A stretch of DNA of 21,551 nucleotides from Lachnospiraceae bacterium UBA1712 (GTDB lineage: Bacteria; Bacillota; Clostridia; Lachnospirales; Lachnospiraceae), in NCBI GenBank assembly GCA_002317175.1, contig DCJA01000036.1, positions 44,282-65,832 of the forward strand, given 5' to 3'. The translations under genes were made by a program, and so were the position numbers. The notes under the pieces are model-generated. The model did no database searches and had not been told where the DNA came from. It worked only from the letters and a program-made list of their open reading frames with translations. The stretch's first letter is position 1. The number at the start of each line of letters is the position of its first letter. Shown here piece after piece: positions 1 to 7,241 of the stretch.

Positions 1-1
1 T

Positions 2-367
2 GGTACACAGGCTATCTTCAATGTACTTATGGGTGAAAGATATAAGATGGCTACAGGTGAGTTCAAGGATCTCCTTCGTGGTAACTATGGACAGACTGTT
101 AAGCCTATGAACGAAGAAGTTATCGCTAAGGTTATTCCAGGCGAGAAGAGATCTACAGCTCGTTCTGCAGAAGCTACAGGTCATACAGAGCCAGAATTAG
201 CAGGTATCGAAGCAGAGATGAAGCAGTACAAGCAGCAGGAAGAAGACGTACTCAGCTACGCACTTTTCCCACAGGTTGCTACAGACTTCTTCAAGTATCG
301 TGAAGCTCAGCAGCAGAAGGTTGATGCTACAATAGCTGATACAAAGAACAACGCTTATCCAGTTTAA
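2..367 (+). CDS. Oxaloacetate decarboxylase alpha / pyruvate carboxylase subunit B, C-terminal end (5' partial)
   Basis: Only the last 121 residues are visible; the reading frame is open from base 2 to the TAA at 365-367 and the gene starts outside the window. The C-terminal block with E-D-V-L-S-Y-A-L-F-P-Q-V-A and F-F-K-Y-R-E is typical of the conserved carboxyltransferase (PYC_OADA) domain of the OadA/PycB family, which moves a carboxyl group between oxaloacetate or pyruvate and biotin. The protein ends at N-A-Y-P-V with no biotinyl domain (no A-M-K-M lysine motif), so biotin must be carried on a separate subunit. It could belong to a sodium-pumping decarboxylase or to a two-subunit pyruvate carboxylase; the visible part does not decide. 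The gene ends 43 bases before a strong terminator. Codon use (GTT, ACA, CTT rich) resembles rpsA and pckA in this window and suggests high expression. Confidence 0.85.
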   Translation, partial: GTQAIFNVLMGERYKMATGEFKDLLRGNYGQTVKPMNEEVIAKVIPGEKRSTARSAEATGHTEPELAGIEAEMKQYKQQEEDVLSYALFPQVATDFFKYREAQQQKVDATIADTKNNAYPV

Positions 368-410
368 TTTTCAGGATTTGTTCTTGATAAATTAAAATAA
401 TAAGTATATT

Positions 411-439
411 AACCCCTCACAGTAATGTGAGGGGTTTTT
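411..439 (+). terminator. Rho-independent terminator of the oadA/pycB-like gene
   Basis: A perfect 10-bp stem (AACCCCTCAC at 411-420 with GTGAGGGGTT at 427-436) encloses a six-base loop and runs into TTTTT. It closes the transcript of the upstream carboxylase gene. Confidence 0.93.
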
Positions 440-451
440 GTTGCCTTTCGC

Positions 452-481
452 TTGAACTTTATAAACAACACGCGTTATAAT
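452..481 (+). promoter_or_regulatory. Predicted sigma-A promoter for tetR-rpiR
   Basis: TTGAAC (452-457) and TATAAT (476-481) are separated by 18 bases, a near-consensus vegetative promoter. It lies just after the terminator and about 100 bases before the TetR-type gene, which implies an untranslated leader of roughly 95 bases. Confidence 0.7.
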
Positions 482-488
482 ATGTTGT
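465..488. promoter_or_regulatory. Inverted repeat over the -10 box, possible TetR operator
   Basis: ACAACA (465-470) and TGTTGT (483-488) form a perfect 6-bp inverted repeat with a 12-base spacer that contains the TATAAT box. A second, wider inverted repeat (CTTTCGCT 445-452 with AGCGAAAG 489-496) has a different centre and overlaps the -35 box. Autoregulation by the TetR-type protein encoded downstream is an inference from position only. Confidence 0.45.
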
Positions 489-585
489 AGCGAAAGCGAT
501 ATAGTGATACAAGGTTTTGTTATATTCAGTTGATTTATACTGGATGAAGCAAATGTGCTTAAGGATTTTGATTTAGGAGATATCG

Positions 586-1134
586 ATGGCAAGAAAAGAA
601 AGAATTCATAAGGATTATTTGATAGATACGGCTTTTTTACTGGCAAAACAGGAGGGCTTTGAGAATGTTACTGCCAGAAAGCTTGCAGCAAAGGCAGGAT
701 GCTCAACCCAGCCGATTTTCAGACTATATGAAAACATGGAAGATCTGTGGAGAGAAGTATATGAGAAGGCCGTAGAGTTCTATGATTTTTTCTATACAGA
801 ACAGCCTAAGAACTGCAGTACTCCTTTTGTTGATCTGGGGATGGCCTATATTAAGTTTGCAACTGAAGAAAAATATCTGTTTAAGCTTCTGTTTATGGGA
901 GAGGCTGGAGGTTATGCTAAGTCTCTATATGATATTCTAAATGGCTCTGGTTCCTTTGTTGGAGCTGAATTTTCAAGAGCGAGAGCCAATGGAATTGCTA
1001 ATGGCCAGGAACTATTTACAAAGATGTGGATATTTATTCATGGCATAGCTTGTATGAGTGTTACAGGAGATTATGATCTGGATGAGGCACAGACATATGA
1101 ACTGCTTGTAGATACTGCAAAAGCTTTTAGCTGA
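586..1134 (+). CDS. TetR/AcrR-family transcriptional regulator
   Basis: This 182-residue protein has the length and layout of TetR-family regulators. An N-terminal helical DNA-binding domain covers roughly residues 5-52, with the helix-turn-helix around 28-47 (V-T-A-R-K-L-A-A-K-A-G-C-S-T then P-I-F-R-L-Y). An all-helical C-terminal part follows, which in this family binds ligands and forms the dimer. The ATG at 586 follows the SD AGGAG (575-579) with six bases of spacing. The gene is first behind a near-consensus promoter that carries an inverted repeat, so autoregulation is likely. The RpiR-type gene starts 25 bases after its TGA stop, which suggests a two-gene regulatory operon. The inducer and target genes cannot be told from the sequence. 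Confidence 0.88.
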   Translation: MARKERIHKDYLIDTAFLLAKQEGFENVTARKLAAKAGCSTQPIFRLYENMEDLWREVYEKAVEFYDFFYTEQPKNCSTPFVDLGMAYIKFATEEKYLFKLLFMGEAGGYAKSLYDILNGSGSFVGAEFSRARANGIANGQELFTKMWIFIHGIACMSVTGDYDLDEAQTYELLVDTAKAFS

Positions 1135-1159
1135 CAGCTGCTTGGTGAAGGGTATAAGG

Positions 1160-2074
1160 ATGATTTCTAATAAAGATGATGTTATTGCTGTAATTGATGC
1201 AAATTATCAGAAGATGAGCAAGGGCCAGAAGGCCATAGCGAATTATATAAAAGAACATTATGATGCTGCTGTATTTATGACTGCTGCTAAGATTGGTGAG
1301 TCTATTGGCGTCAGTGAGGCAACAGTTGTGAGATTTGCTACCAAACTTGGATATGACGGCTTTCCTGAGTTTCAGGCCTGCCTTGTAGACTGGGTAAGGG
1401 GCAGGATGAGTAGTGTTCAAAAGGCTGGACTTCAATATGCGAACTGTTCGCAAAGTAAGATAATCAATAAGATTTTGAAAAGTGATATTGAGAGAATAAA
1501 TGGAACCTTGGCTGATCTTAATCCTGATTTTTTTGAGACAGCAGTAGATACTCTTATAAATGCTAAAAAAGTTTATGTTCTTGGAATAAGAGCATGCGCT
1601 CCTTTGGCTCAGTTTCTGGCATTTTATCTTAATATGCTTCGAGATAATGTGGTGTGTATCACCACAACTAATGCTTCAGAGACTTTTGAACAGATGATTA
1701 GAATTGACTCAGAGGATGCATTTGTCGGAATATGCTTTCCAAGATACAGTACACGTGTGCTTAAGGCGATGGAGATGGCTTCTGACAGAAATGCCAAGGT
1801 AATCTCCATTACTGATAACAGCCGTAGTCCGATGTGCATGTACAGTAAGATTAATCTCTATGCCAAATCAGATATGGTGTCAATAGTTGACTCTCTGGTA
1901 GCACCGCTTAGTGTGATCAATGCTTTGCTGGTGGCTTATTGTATCAAAGCGCCTGAAACAGTTGATAAGACAGTTAGTTCGCTTGAAGAGGTATGGACTA
2001 ATTACCAGATTTATCTCAATGATGAGATTGATTACAGAGATAAGGATACTTCTGGTGAGATTTCTGAATCATAA
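1160..2074 (+). CDS. RpiR/MurR-family regulator (HTH + SIS domain)
   Basis: This 304-residue protein has two domains. The N-terminal RpiR helix-turn-helix domain (about 1-77) carries I-G-E-S-I-G-V-S-E-A-T-V-V-R-F-A at 46-60 and the family signature G-Y-D-G-F-P-E-F. A C-terminal SIS sugar-phosphate-binding domain covers about 125-255, with V-Y-V-L-G-I-R near 138-143 and a second strand near K-V-I-S-I-T-D. RpiR proteins usually sense sugar phosphates or N-acetylmuramate/sialate intermediates; no sugar pathway genes are next to it, so its ligand is open. I chose ATG 1160 because AAGGG (1148-1152) sits seven bases upstream; an in-frame TTG at 1142 would add six residues but has no better SD. It is probably cotranscribed with the TetR-type gene. 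Confidence 0.87.
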   Translation: MISNKDDVIAVIDANYQKMSKGQKAIANYIKEHYDAAVFMTAAKIGESIGVSEATVVRFATKLGYDGFPEFQACLVDWVRGRMSSVQKAGLQYANCSQSKIINKILKSDIERINGTLADLNPDFFETAVDTLINAKKVYVLGIRACAPLAQFLAFYLNMLRDNVVCITTTNASETFEQMIRIDSEDAFVGICFPRYSTRVLKAMEMASDRNAKVISITDNSRSPMCMYSKINLYAKSDMVSIVDSLVAPLSVINALLVAYCIKAPETVDKTVSSLEEVWTNYQIYLNDEIDYRDKDTSGEISES

Positions 2075-2133
2075 GAATAGAATACGTTTTTAACGGGTGT
2101 GAGATGCACAAGTATATATAACGAATAAATAAT

Positions 2134-3387
2134 ATGAAAAATATAATTGTTGTAGGTGGCGGTGCCGCTGGTATGATGGCTGCAATAGCAGCTGCATCTA
2201 ATGGGGCAAAGGTCACGCTTTATGAAAAAAATGAAAAGCTGGGGAAGAAAATATTTATTACTGGTAAAGGTCGTTGTAATGTGACAAATGACTGTGATCC
2301 AGAGAATTTTTTTGCCAATGTGGTCACTAATTCAAAATTTATGTACAGCTCATACTATGGATTTGATAACAGTTGTGTGATGTCGCTGCTTGAGTCTGAA
2401 GGCTGCAGACTCAAGACTGAACGTGGCAACAGAGTATTCCCTGTTACAGACCATTCATCAGATATTATTTCTACACTTCATAAGATATTGAGAAGTCTTA
2501 ATGTGGATATCAGGCTTAATAGTGAAGTTAAAGGACTGATATGTGAAGAAGGAAGCTGCGTTGGTGTTGAATTATCTGATTCACGTAATAATGCTGATGC
2601 GGTAATTGTTGCAACTGGTGGCGTTAGTTATCAGACTACAGGTTCGACTGGTGATGGTATCAGATGGGCAAAGGGACTTGAGCATAAGACTATTGACTGC
2701 AGACCTGCGCTTGTTCCGTTTACCATCAAAGAGGAATGGGTTAAGCAGTTACAGGGACTTTCACTTAAGAATGTAGGTCTTGAGATGATGTGTGGTAAAA
2801 AGACACTGTATTCGGGCTTTGGGGAGATGATGTTCACGCATTTTGGAGTAACAGGTCCTTTAATATTAAGTGCCAGCAGTTATTATGCTTCATATCTGAA
2901 GAAAAAGAAAGAAAATGATGAGGATGTTATCCTTAAGCTGGATCTCAAAACGGCCTTGACTACAGAACAGCTTGATAAGAGACTTATAAGAGATTTTGAA
3001 AAAGAGAATAATAAGAAGTTTAGAAATGGATTAGGTGATTTGCTTCCTTCCAAGATGATTCCGATTATTATCGAATTAAGTGAGATAGATCCTGAAAAGC
3101 CGATTAATCTTGTTACCAGAGAAGAAAGAACCAGGCTTGTTGCATTGCTCAAAAACCTTGAACTGACAGTGACAGGCACAAGAGGATTTAATGAGGCGAT
3201 TATTACGCAGGGAGGAATATCAGTTAAGGATATCAATCCATCTACTATGGAGTCAAAACTGATCTCTAAATTGTATTTTTGTGGTGAAGTACTGGATGTC
3301 GATGCACTTACCGGTGGATACAATCTTCAGGTGGCCTGGTCTACTGGACATCTGGCTGGAGAAAGCGCAGCAGAACTATTTAAATAA
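2134..3387 (+). CDS. NAD(P)/FAD-dependent oxidoreductase, HI0933/BaiN-like
   Basis: This 417-residue flavoprotein opens with the dinucleotide-binding motif V-V-G-G-G-A-A-G-M-M (residues 6-15) and an acidic strand end at L-Y-E-K (29-32). It carries the HI0933 signature G-K-G-R-C-N-V-T-N (44-52) and closes with G-E-V-L-D-V-D-A-L-T-G-G-Y-N-L-Q, the usual C-terminal FAD contact. The family includes BaiN, proposed to reduce bile-acid intermediates in Clostridium scindens, but most members have unknown substrates; no bai genes are here, so a bile-acid role is not supported. A stop at 2119 rules out a longer start. The start region is AU-rich and lacks a recognisable SD, unlike its neighbours. It is first in the run to cmk-ispH-rpsA, with 43 bases before cmk. 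Confidence 0.9.
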   Translation: MKNIIVVGGGAAGMMAAIAAASNGAKVTLYEKNEKLGKKIFITGKGRCNVTNDCDPENFFANVVTNSKFMYSSYYGFDNSCVMSLLESEGCRLKTERGNRVFPVTDHSSDIISTLHKILRSLNVDIRLNSEVKGLICEEGSCVGVELSDSRNNADAVIVATGGVSYQTTGSTGDGIRWAKGLEHKTIDCRPALVPFTIKEEWVKQLQGLSLKNVGLEMMCGKKTLYSGFGEMMFTHFGVTGPLILSASSYYASYLKKKKENDEDVILKLDLKTALTTEQLDKRLIRDFEKENNKKFRNGLGDLLPSKMIPIIIELSEIDPEKPINLVTREERTRLVALLKNLELTVTGTRGFNEAIITQGGISVKDINPSTMESKLISKLYFCGEVLDVDALTGGYNLQVAWSTGHLAGESAAELFK

Positions 3388-3430
3388 CAGAACACATATA
3401 AGTATAAAATAGATAGAAAGAGGATTAAAA

Positions 3431-4087
3431 ATGAGTATAAATATAGCAATTGACGGACCTGCCGGAGCAGGTAAATCCACTATAGCGAAGATGGTCGCAA
3501 AGCAGCTTGGTTACATTTATGTAGATACTGGGGCGATGTACAGAGCCATGGCATTATACATTATGAGACAGGGCGTGGATCCAAAGGATAGCGAGAGAAT
3601 ATCTAAAGAATGTAAGAATGCTGATATTTCCATTACATATCAGGATGGAGCACAGGTTGTGCTTCTTAATGGTGAAAATGTTAATGGCCTTATCAGAACA
3701 GAAGAAGTGGGCAATATGGCAAGTGCTACAAGTGTCAATCCTGATGTCAGAGAGAAGCTTGTAGACCTGCAGAGAATACTTGCTTCAAAAGAAAATGTTG
3801 TAATGGATGGACGCGATATAGGTACAGTGGTTTTGCCTAATGCAAACGTAAAGATATATCTTACAGCAAGCAGCAAGGTTAGGGCTCAGAGAAGATTCCT
3901 TGAGCTTGAGGCTAAGGGGGAAAAGGCTGATATAGATACTATTGAAAAGGATATAATTGAGAGAGACCACAGGGACATGACCAGAGAGATATCTCCGCTT
4001 AAGCAGGCAGAGGATGCAACATTAATCGACAGTTCTGATATGAGTATCGAAGAAGTAGTTGCAGCAATGATTGCGCTTGTTAAATAA
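3431..4087 (+). CDS. cmk: (d)CMP kinase
   Basis: This 218-residue cytidylate kinase phosphorylates CMP and dCMP with ATP in the cytosol, recycling CMP from lipid and RNA metabolism. The P-loop G-P-A-G-A-G-K-S-T lies at residues 9-17, followed by Y-V-D-T-G-A-M-Y-R-A-M-A and M-D-G-R-D-I-G-T-V-V-L-P, both typical of bacterial Cmk. Length matches the family (about 215-230). The ATG follows an AAAGAGGA SD (3417-3424). The cmk-ispH-rpsA order is common in Clostridia. The 3' end is odd: the final codons (L-V-K, then TAA TAA) are part of a 27-bp tandem repeat that runs on past the stop. Confidence 0.95.
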   Translation: MSINIAIDGPAGAGKSTIAKMVAKQLGYIYVDTGAMYRAMALYIMRQGVDPKDSERISKECKNADISITYQDGAQVVLLNGENVNGLIRTEEVGNMASATSVNPDVREKLVDLQRILASKENVVMDGRDIGTVVLPNANVKIYLTASSKVRAQRRFLELEAKGEKADIDTIEKDIIERDHRDMTREISPLKQAEDATLIDSSDMSIEEVVAAMIALVK

Positions 4088-4148
4088 TAACTGCAAAATC
4101 CACTTGTTAAATAATAACTGCAAAATCCACTGGTTAAATGATAACTAC
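4076..4148 (+). repeat. 27-bp tandem repeat spanning the cmk stop codon
   Basis: Copy 1 (4076-4102) and copy 2 (4103-4129) are identical over 27 bases. Copy 3 begins at 4130 and matches 16 of its first 19 positions before decaying. Each copy starts with the last three sense codons of cmk (CTT/CTG GTT AAA) followed by two stop codons (TAA TAA, or TGA TAA in copy 3). Because 27 is divisible by three, each copy repeats the stop pair in the cmk frame. The array fills most of the 95-base gap before ispH. Confidence 0.95.
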
Positions 4149-4182
4149 TAGTGCATTTGAAAAGTAAATCTGGAGAATTATT

Positions 4183-5052
4183 ATGGAATATATAACCGCG
4201 AAAAGTGCAGGCTTTTGCTTTGGCGTAAAGCGTGCCATGGATAAAGTCGAGGAGCAGATAGAACTCTCGGCTGGTAAGAAAATATATACATATGGACCTA
4301 TTATTCACAACGAAGAAGTGGTTAAGAATCTTGAAGCCAGAGGCGTAGTGGCTATTCGTGATGATAGCGAACTGGATGCTATTGTAACTGATAATAATCA
4401 GAAAAATGTAATGATTATCAGGTCTCATGGTATTTCAAAGATGACTCAGGATATGCTGTTGGATAAGGGCTTTGAAATAGTAGATGCTACTTGTCCATTT
4501 GTTAAAAGAATCCATAATACTGTATCTGAAGAAAGTCAGAATGGCAAGTCGATTATTATCATCGGTAACAAAAAACACCCTGAAGTAGAGGGCATAATGG
4601 GCTGGTGTGTAAGTGAGCCTGTTGTGATAGAATCCCTGGACGAAGTTGGCAGTATCAGATTCGACAGTTCAAAAAAATATTGTGTTGTTGCTCAAACTAC
4701 ATTTAATCATAACAAATTTAAAGATATAGTTGAAAAAATTGATAGTTTAGGTTATGATGTTAGTGTTGTGACGACTATATGTAATGCTACTTATGATCGA
4801 CAAACCGAGAGTAAGGAAATTGCTGCAAAAGTTGATACAATGATTGTTATTGGCGATACTCACAGCTCTAATTCGAAGAAGCTGTATGAGATATGCCGGG
4901 AGGAATGTGGGGATACACATTTTATCCAGACACTAGATGACTTGGATTTAGACGCAACTAAATCTGTCCGACTGGTGGGAATTACAGCGGGGGCATCTAC
5001 CCCAGACTATATTATTGAGGAGGTTCAAAATTATGTCAGAGTTGACTTTTGA
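4183..5052 (+). CDS. ispH: 4-hydroxy-3-methylbut-2-enyl diphosphate reductase
   Basis: This 289-residue IspH (LytB) catalyses the last step of the MEP pathway, reducing HMBPP to IPP and DMAPP with a [4Fe-4S] cluster. The three cluster cysteines are visible as C12 (A-G-F-C-F-G-V), C104 (D-A-T-C-P-F-V) and C200 (T-T-I-C-N-A-T). H42, H82 and H132 with E134 (K-H-P-E-V-E-G) match the substrate-binding residues, and T-H-S-S-N-S-K-K-L is also typical. The ATG follows GGAG (4172-4175) with seven bases of spacing. In many Clostridia ispH is fused to rpsA. Here they are separate: the ispH stop lies 20 bases inside rpsA in another frame, and the rpsA SD lies within the ispH coding sequence. Confidence 0.96.
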   Translation: MEYITAKSAGFCFGVKRAMDKVEEQIELSAGKKIYTYGPIIHNEEVVKNLEARGVVAIRDDSELDAIVTDNNQKNVMIIRSHGISKMTQDMLLDKGFEIVDATCPFVKRIHNTVSEESQNGKSIIIIGNKKHPEVEGIMGWCVSEPVVIESLDEVGSIRFDSSKKYCVVAQTTFNHNKFKDIVEKIDSLGYDVSVVTTICNATYDRQTESKEIAAKVDTMIVIGDTHSSNSKKLYEICREECGDTHFIQTLDDLDLDATKSVRLVGITAGASTPDYIIEEVQNYVRVDF

Positions 5053-6154
5053 ACAAATGTTAGAAGAATCATTCAAAACAATCCATTCGGGAGAGGTAGT
5101 TGAGGGTACAGTTATTGATGTTAAGCCTGAAGAGATTATTCTCAATATCGGCTACAAGTCAGATGGTATCTTAACAAGAAACGAGTACACAAATGAGTCT
5201 AACGTTGATCTTACAACAGTTGTTAAAGCTGGTGATAAGATGGAAGTTAAGGTTATTAAGGTTAATGACAGCGAAGGACAGGTTCTTCTTTCTTACAAGA
5301 GACTTGCTGCAGAAAAAGGCAACAAGAGAATCGAAGACGCATTTAATAATCAGGAAGTACTTAAGGCTAAGGTTACACAGGTTCTCGATGGTGGTATCTG
5401 CGTAGTAGTTGATGAAGTTAGAATCTTCATTCCAGCTAGCCTTGTATCTGATTCATACGAGAAGGATCTTTCTAAGTATGCAGGACAGGATATTGAGTTT
5501 GTTGTAACAGAGTACAACCCACGCAAGAGACGTTACATTGGTAACAGACGTATGCTTCTTTCAGCAGAGAGAGAAAAGGCTCAGAAGGAATTATTCGATA
5601 AGATTAATGTTGGTGATGTAATCGAAGGTACAGTTAAGAACGTTACAGATTTCGGTGCATTCATCGATTTAGGTGGTGCTGACGGTCTTCTTCACATCTC
5701 AGAGATGAGCTGGGGAAGAGTTGAAAGTCCTAAGAAGACATTCAAGGTTGGCGATACAGTTAAGGCTTATATCAAGGATATCACAGGCGGAAAGATCGCT
5801 CTTTCTTGCAAGTTTGAAGATGAGAATCCATGGAAGGATGCTGAGACAAGATTTGCAGTAGGCAATGTTATTACAGGTAAAGTTGCTCGTATGACAGAGT
5901 TTGGTGCTTTTGTTGAACTTGGCGGTGGTGTTGATGCATTACTTCATGTTTCACAGATTTCTAAGGATCACATCGAGAAGCCAGCAGATGTTCTTAAGGT
6001 TGGTGATGAAGTTACAGCTAAGATTGTTGACTTCAACATGGCAGATAAGAAGATCAGCTTAAGCGTTAAGGCTTTACTTGAGCCAGAAGAGAAAGCTGAA
6101 GAAGGCGATGTAGTATCAGTTGATATCGAAAAGGTAGCTGCTGAAGAAGAATAA
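5033..6154 (+). CDS. rpsA: 30S ribosomal protein S1 (four S1 domains)
   Basis: This 373-residue protein contains four S1 RNA-binding domains, at about 19-90, 107-178, 192-262 and 274-347. Domains 3 and 4 are the most canonical (V-T-D-F-G-A-F-I-D-L and M-T-E-F-G-A-F-V-E-L, each followed by D-G/A-L-L-H). Four domains is the Gram-positive layout; the six-domain E. coli protein is longer. The tail is acidic. I chose ATG 5033 because GAGGAGG (5017-5023) lies nine bases upstream; a TTG at 5015 overlaps that SD and is unlikely. The first 20 bases overlap the ispH end, so translation is probably coupled. Codon choice is strongly biased, as expected for a highly expressed gene. A strong terminator follows. 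Confidence 0.95.
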   Translation: MSELTFEQMLEESFKTIHSGEVVEGTVIDVKPEEIILNIGYKSDGILTRNEYTNESNVDLTTVVKAGDKMEVKVIKVNDSEGQVLLSYKRLAAEKGNKRIEDAFNNQEVLKAKVTQVLDGGICVVVDEVRIFIPASLVSDSYEKDLSKYAGQDIEFVVTEYNPRKRRYIGNRRMLLSAEREKAQKELFDKINVGDVIEGTVKNVTDFGAFIDLGGADGLLHISEMSWGRVESPKKTFKVGDTVKAYIKDITGGKIALSCKFEDENPWKDAETRFAVGNVITGKVARMTEFGAFVELGGGVDALLHVSQISKDHIEKPADVLKVGDEVTAKIVDFNMADKKISLSVKALLEPEEKAEEGDVVSVDIEKVAAEEE

Positions 6155-6177
6155 ATCTTCAAATTATATGATTATTT

Positions 6178-6212
6178 AACCTCTTTGTGGGAAACCACAG
6201 AGAGGTTTTTTG
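6178..6212 (+). terminator. Rho-independent terminator after rpsA
   Basis: A 13-bp stem (6178-6190 with 6195-6207, one G-U pair) is capped by a GAAA tetraloop and followed by a T-run. It ends the cmk-ispH-rpsA transcript. Confidence 0.95.
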
Positions 6213-6370
6213 TTTTTTATCTGATATATTTTAATTTTTCAAAAGCTAATTCAAAAGTGGATGGATTATTTGTTTTATTTGTTATTTAATGTGCTATTAA
6301 TATTCAACTTTTGGATGCTATATTGCCCCATTTGTTATATAATTGTTATTAGATTGGTGGGTGAAATAAT

Positions 6371-7144
6371 ATGGTATATGATTATGATTATTTTGTGGGT
6401 GAGGTATATAAGCTTACTCAGATAGATTTGTCTTCATACAAGCAAAATCAGATGAAGAGAAGAATAGATGCTCTTATTGCACGTCATAAGATTAAAGATT
6501 ACGGCGAATATATTGCGGTACTTAAAAAAGATAAAGATATGCTCAATGAATTTGTTGAATATATTACTATCAATGTCTCAGAGTTTTATCGCAATCCTGA
6601 ACAGTGGAAATTCTTAACAGATGACTGTTTCCCTGAGCTGATTAATCGCTTCGGTAAGAGACTCAGGATATGGAGTGCGGCCTGCTCCACAGGAGATGAG
6701 CCATATTCACTGGTAATGGCTTTATCCAAGTATATTCCTTTATCTCAGATTAAGATTACTGCTACGGATATTAGTAACGAGATTATCGATAAGGCAAAGA
6801 TTGGTATCTACAACGAGAAGAGTATAGCAGCTGTTCCAGAGGAATATAAGAAGAAGTATTTCGTAAAAAATGGCAGCTTCTACCAGATATCAGATGAGAT
6901 TAAGAAATGTGTTGAGTTTAAGAAGCATAACCTGCTTAAGGATCCATTTCCAAAGGATTATAATCTGATAGTGTGTAGAAATGTGCTTATATATTTTACT
7001 GAAGAAGCCAAGGACGAGACCTTTAGAAAATATTATGATTCGCTATGTAAAGGCGGAATGCTCTTTATTGGTAGTACAGAGCAGATTATCAACTATAAGC
7101 AGATTGGATTTACAAGGCGTAGCAATTTTTTCTATGAGAAGTAA
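6371..7144 (+). CDS. CheR-type protein-glutamate methyltransferase
   Basis: This 257-residue protein has the two CheR parts. A small helical N-terminal domain covers about 1-65, followed by N-V-S-E-F-Y-R-N at 68-75. The SAM-binding methyltransferase domain has W-S-A-A-C-S-T-G-D-E-P-Y-S (101-113), an acidic ribose contact in A-T-D-I-S (131-135) and the family signature C-R-N-V-L-I-Y-F (202-209). CheR enzymes methylate glutamates on chemoreceptors. No cheB, cheA, receptor or flagellar gene is nearby: the gene is alone, with terminators on both sides. It could serve a chemotaxis system elsewhere or a different signalling output. The ATG is preceded by GTGGG (6357-6361), a moderate SD nine bases away. 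Confidence 0.9.
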   Translation: MVYDYDYFVGEVYKLTQIDLSSYKQNQMKRRIDALIARHKIKDYGEYIAVLKKDKDMLNEFVEYITINVSEFYRNPEQWKFLTDDCFPELINRFGKRLRIWSAACSTGDEPYSLVMALSKYIPLSQIKITATDISNEIIDKAKIGIYNEKSIAAVPEEYKKKYFVKNGSFYQISDEIKKCVEFKKHNLLKDPFPKDYNLIVCRNVLIYFTEEAKDETFRKYYDSLCKGGMLFIGSTEQIINYKQIGFTRRSNFFYEK

Positions 7145-7146
7145 CA

Positions 7147-7175
7147 AAAAACCATCCTATTTAGGATGGTTTTTA
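7147..7175. terminator. Bidirectional terminator between cheR and yprB-like gene
   Basis: A 12-bp perfect stem (7147-7158 with 7163-7174) has a four-base loop. Flanking A- and T-runs give a U-tract on both strands. The convergent genes on each side could both use it. Confidence 0.85.
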
Positions 7176-7241
7176 TTTGTTTATAAATGCGCTGTAAAAT
7201 TGGCGTATTTGTTAGCTTGATTTGCTAAGACAGCTGTCGGT

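Noticed and set aside
2134..3387. Bile-acid 7-dehydroxylation enzyme BaiN
   Set aside because: The family match is broad and no other bai gene is present; the gene neighbours are housekeeping.
3886..4428. 180-codon minus-strand frame over the cmk-ispH junction
   Set aside because: Its internal peptide repeat is only the antisense reading of the 27-bp tandem array, and both flanking genes are certain on the plus strand.
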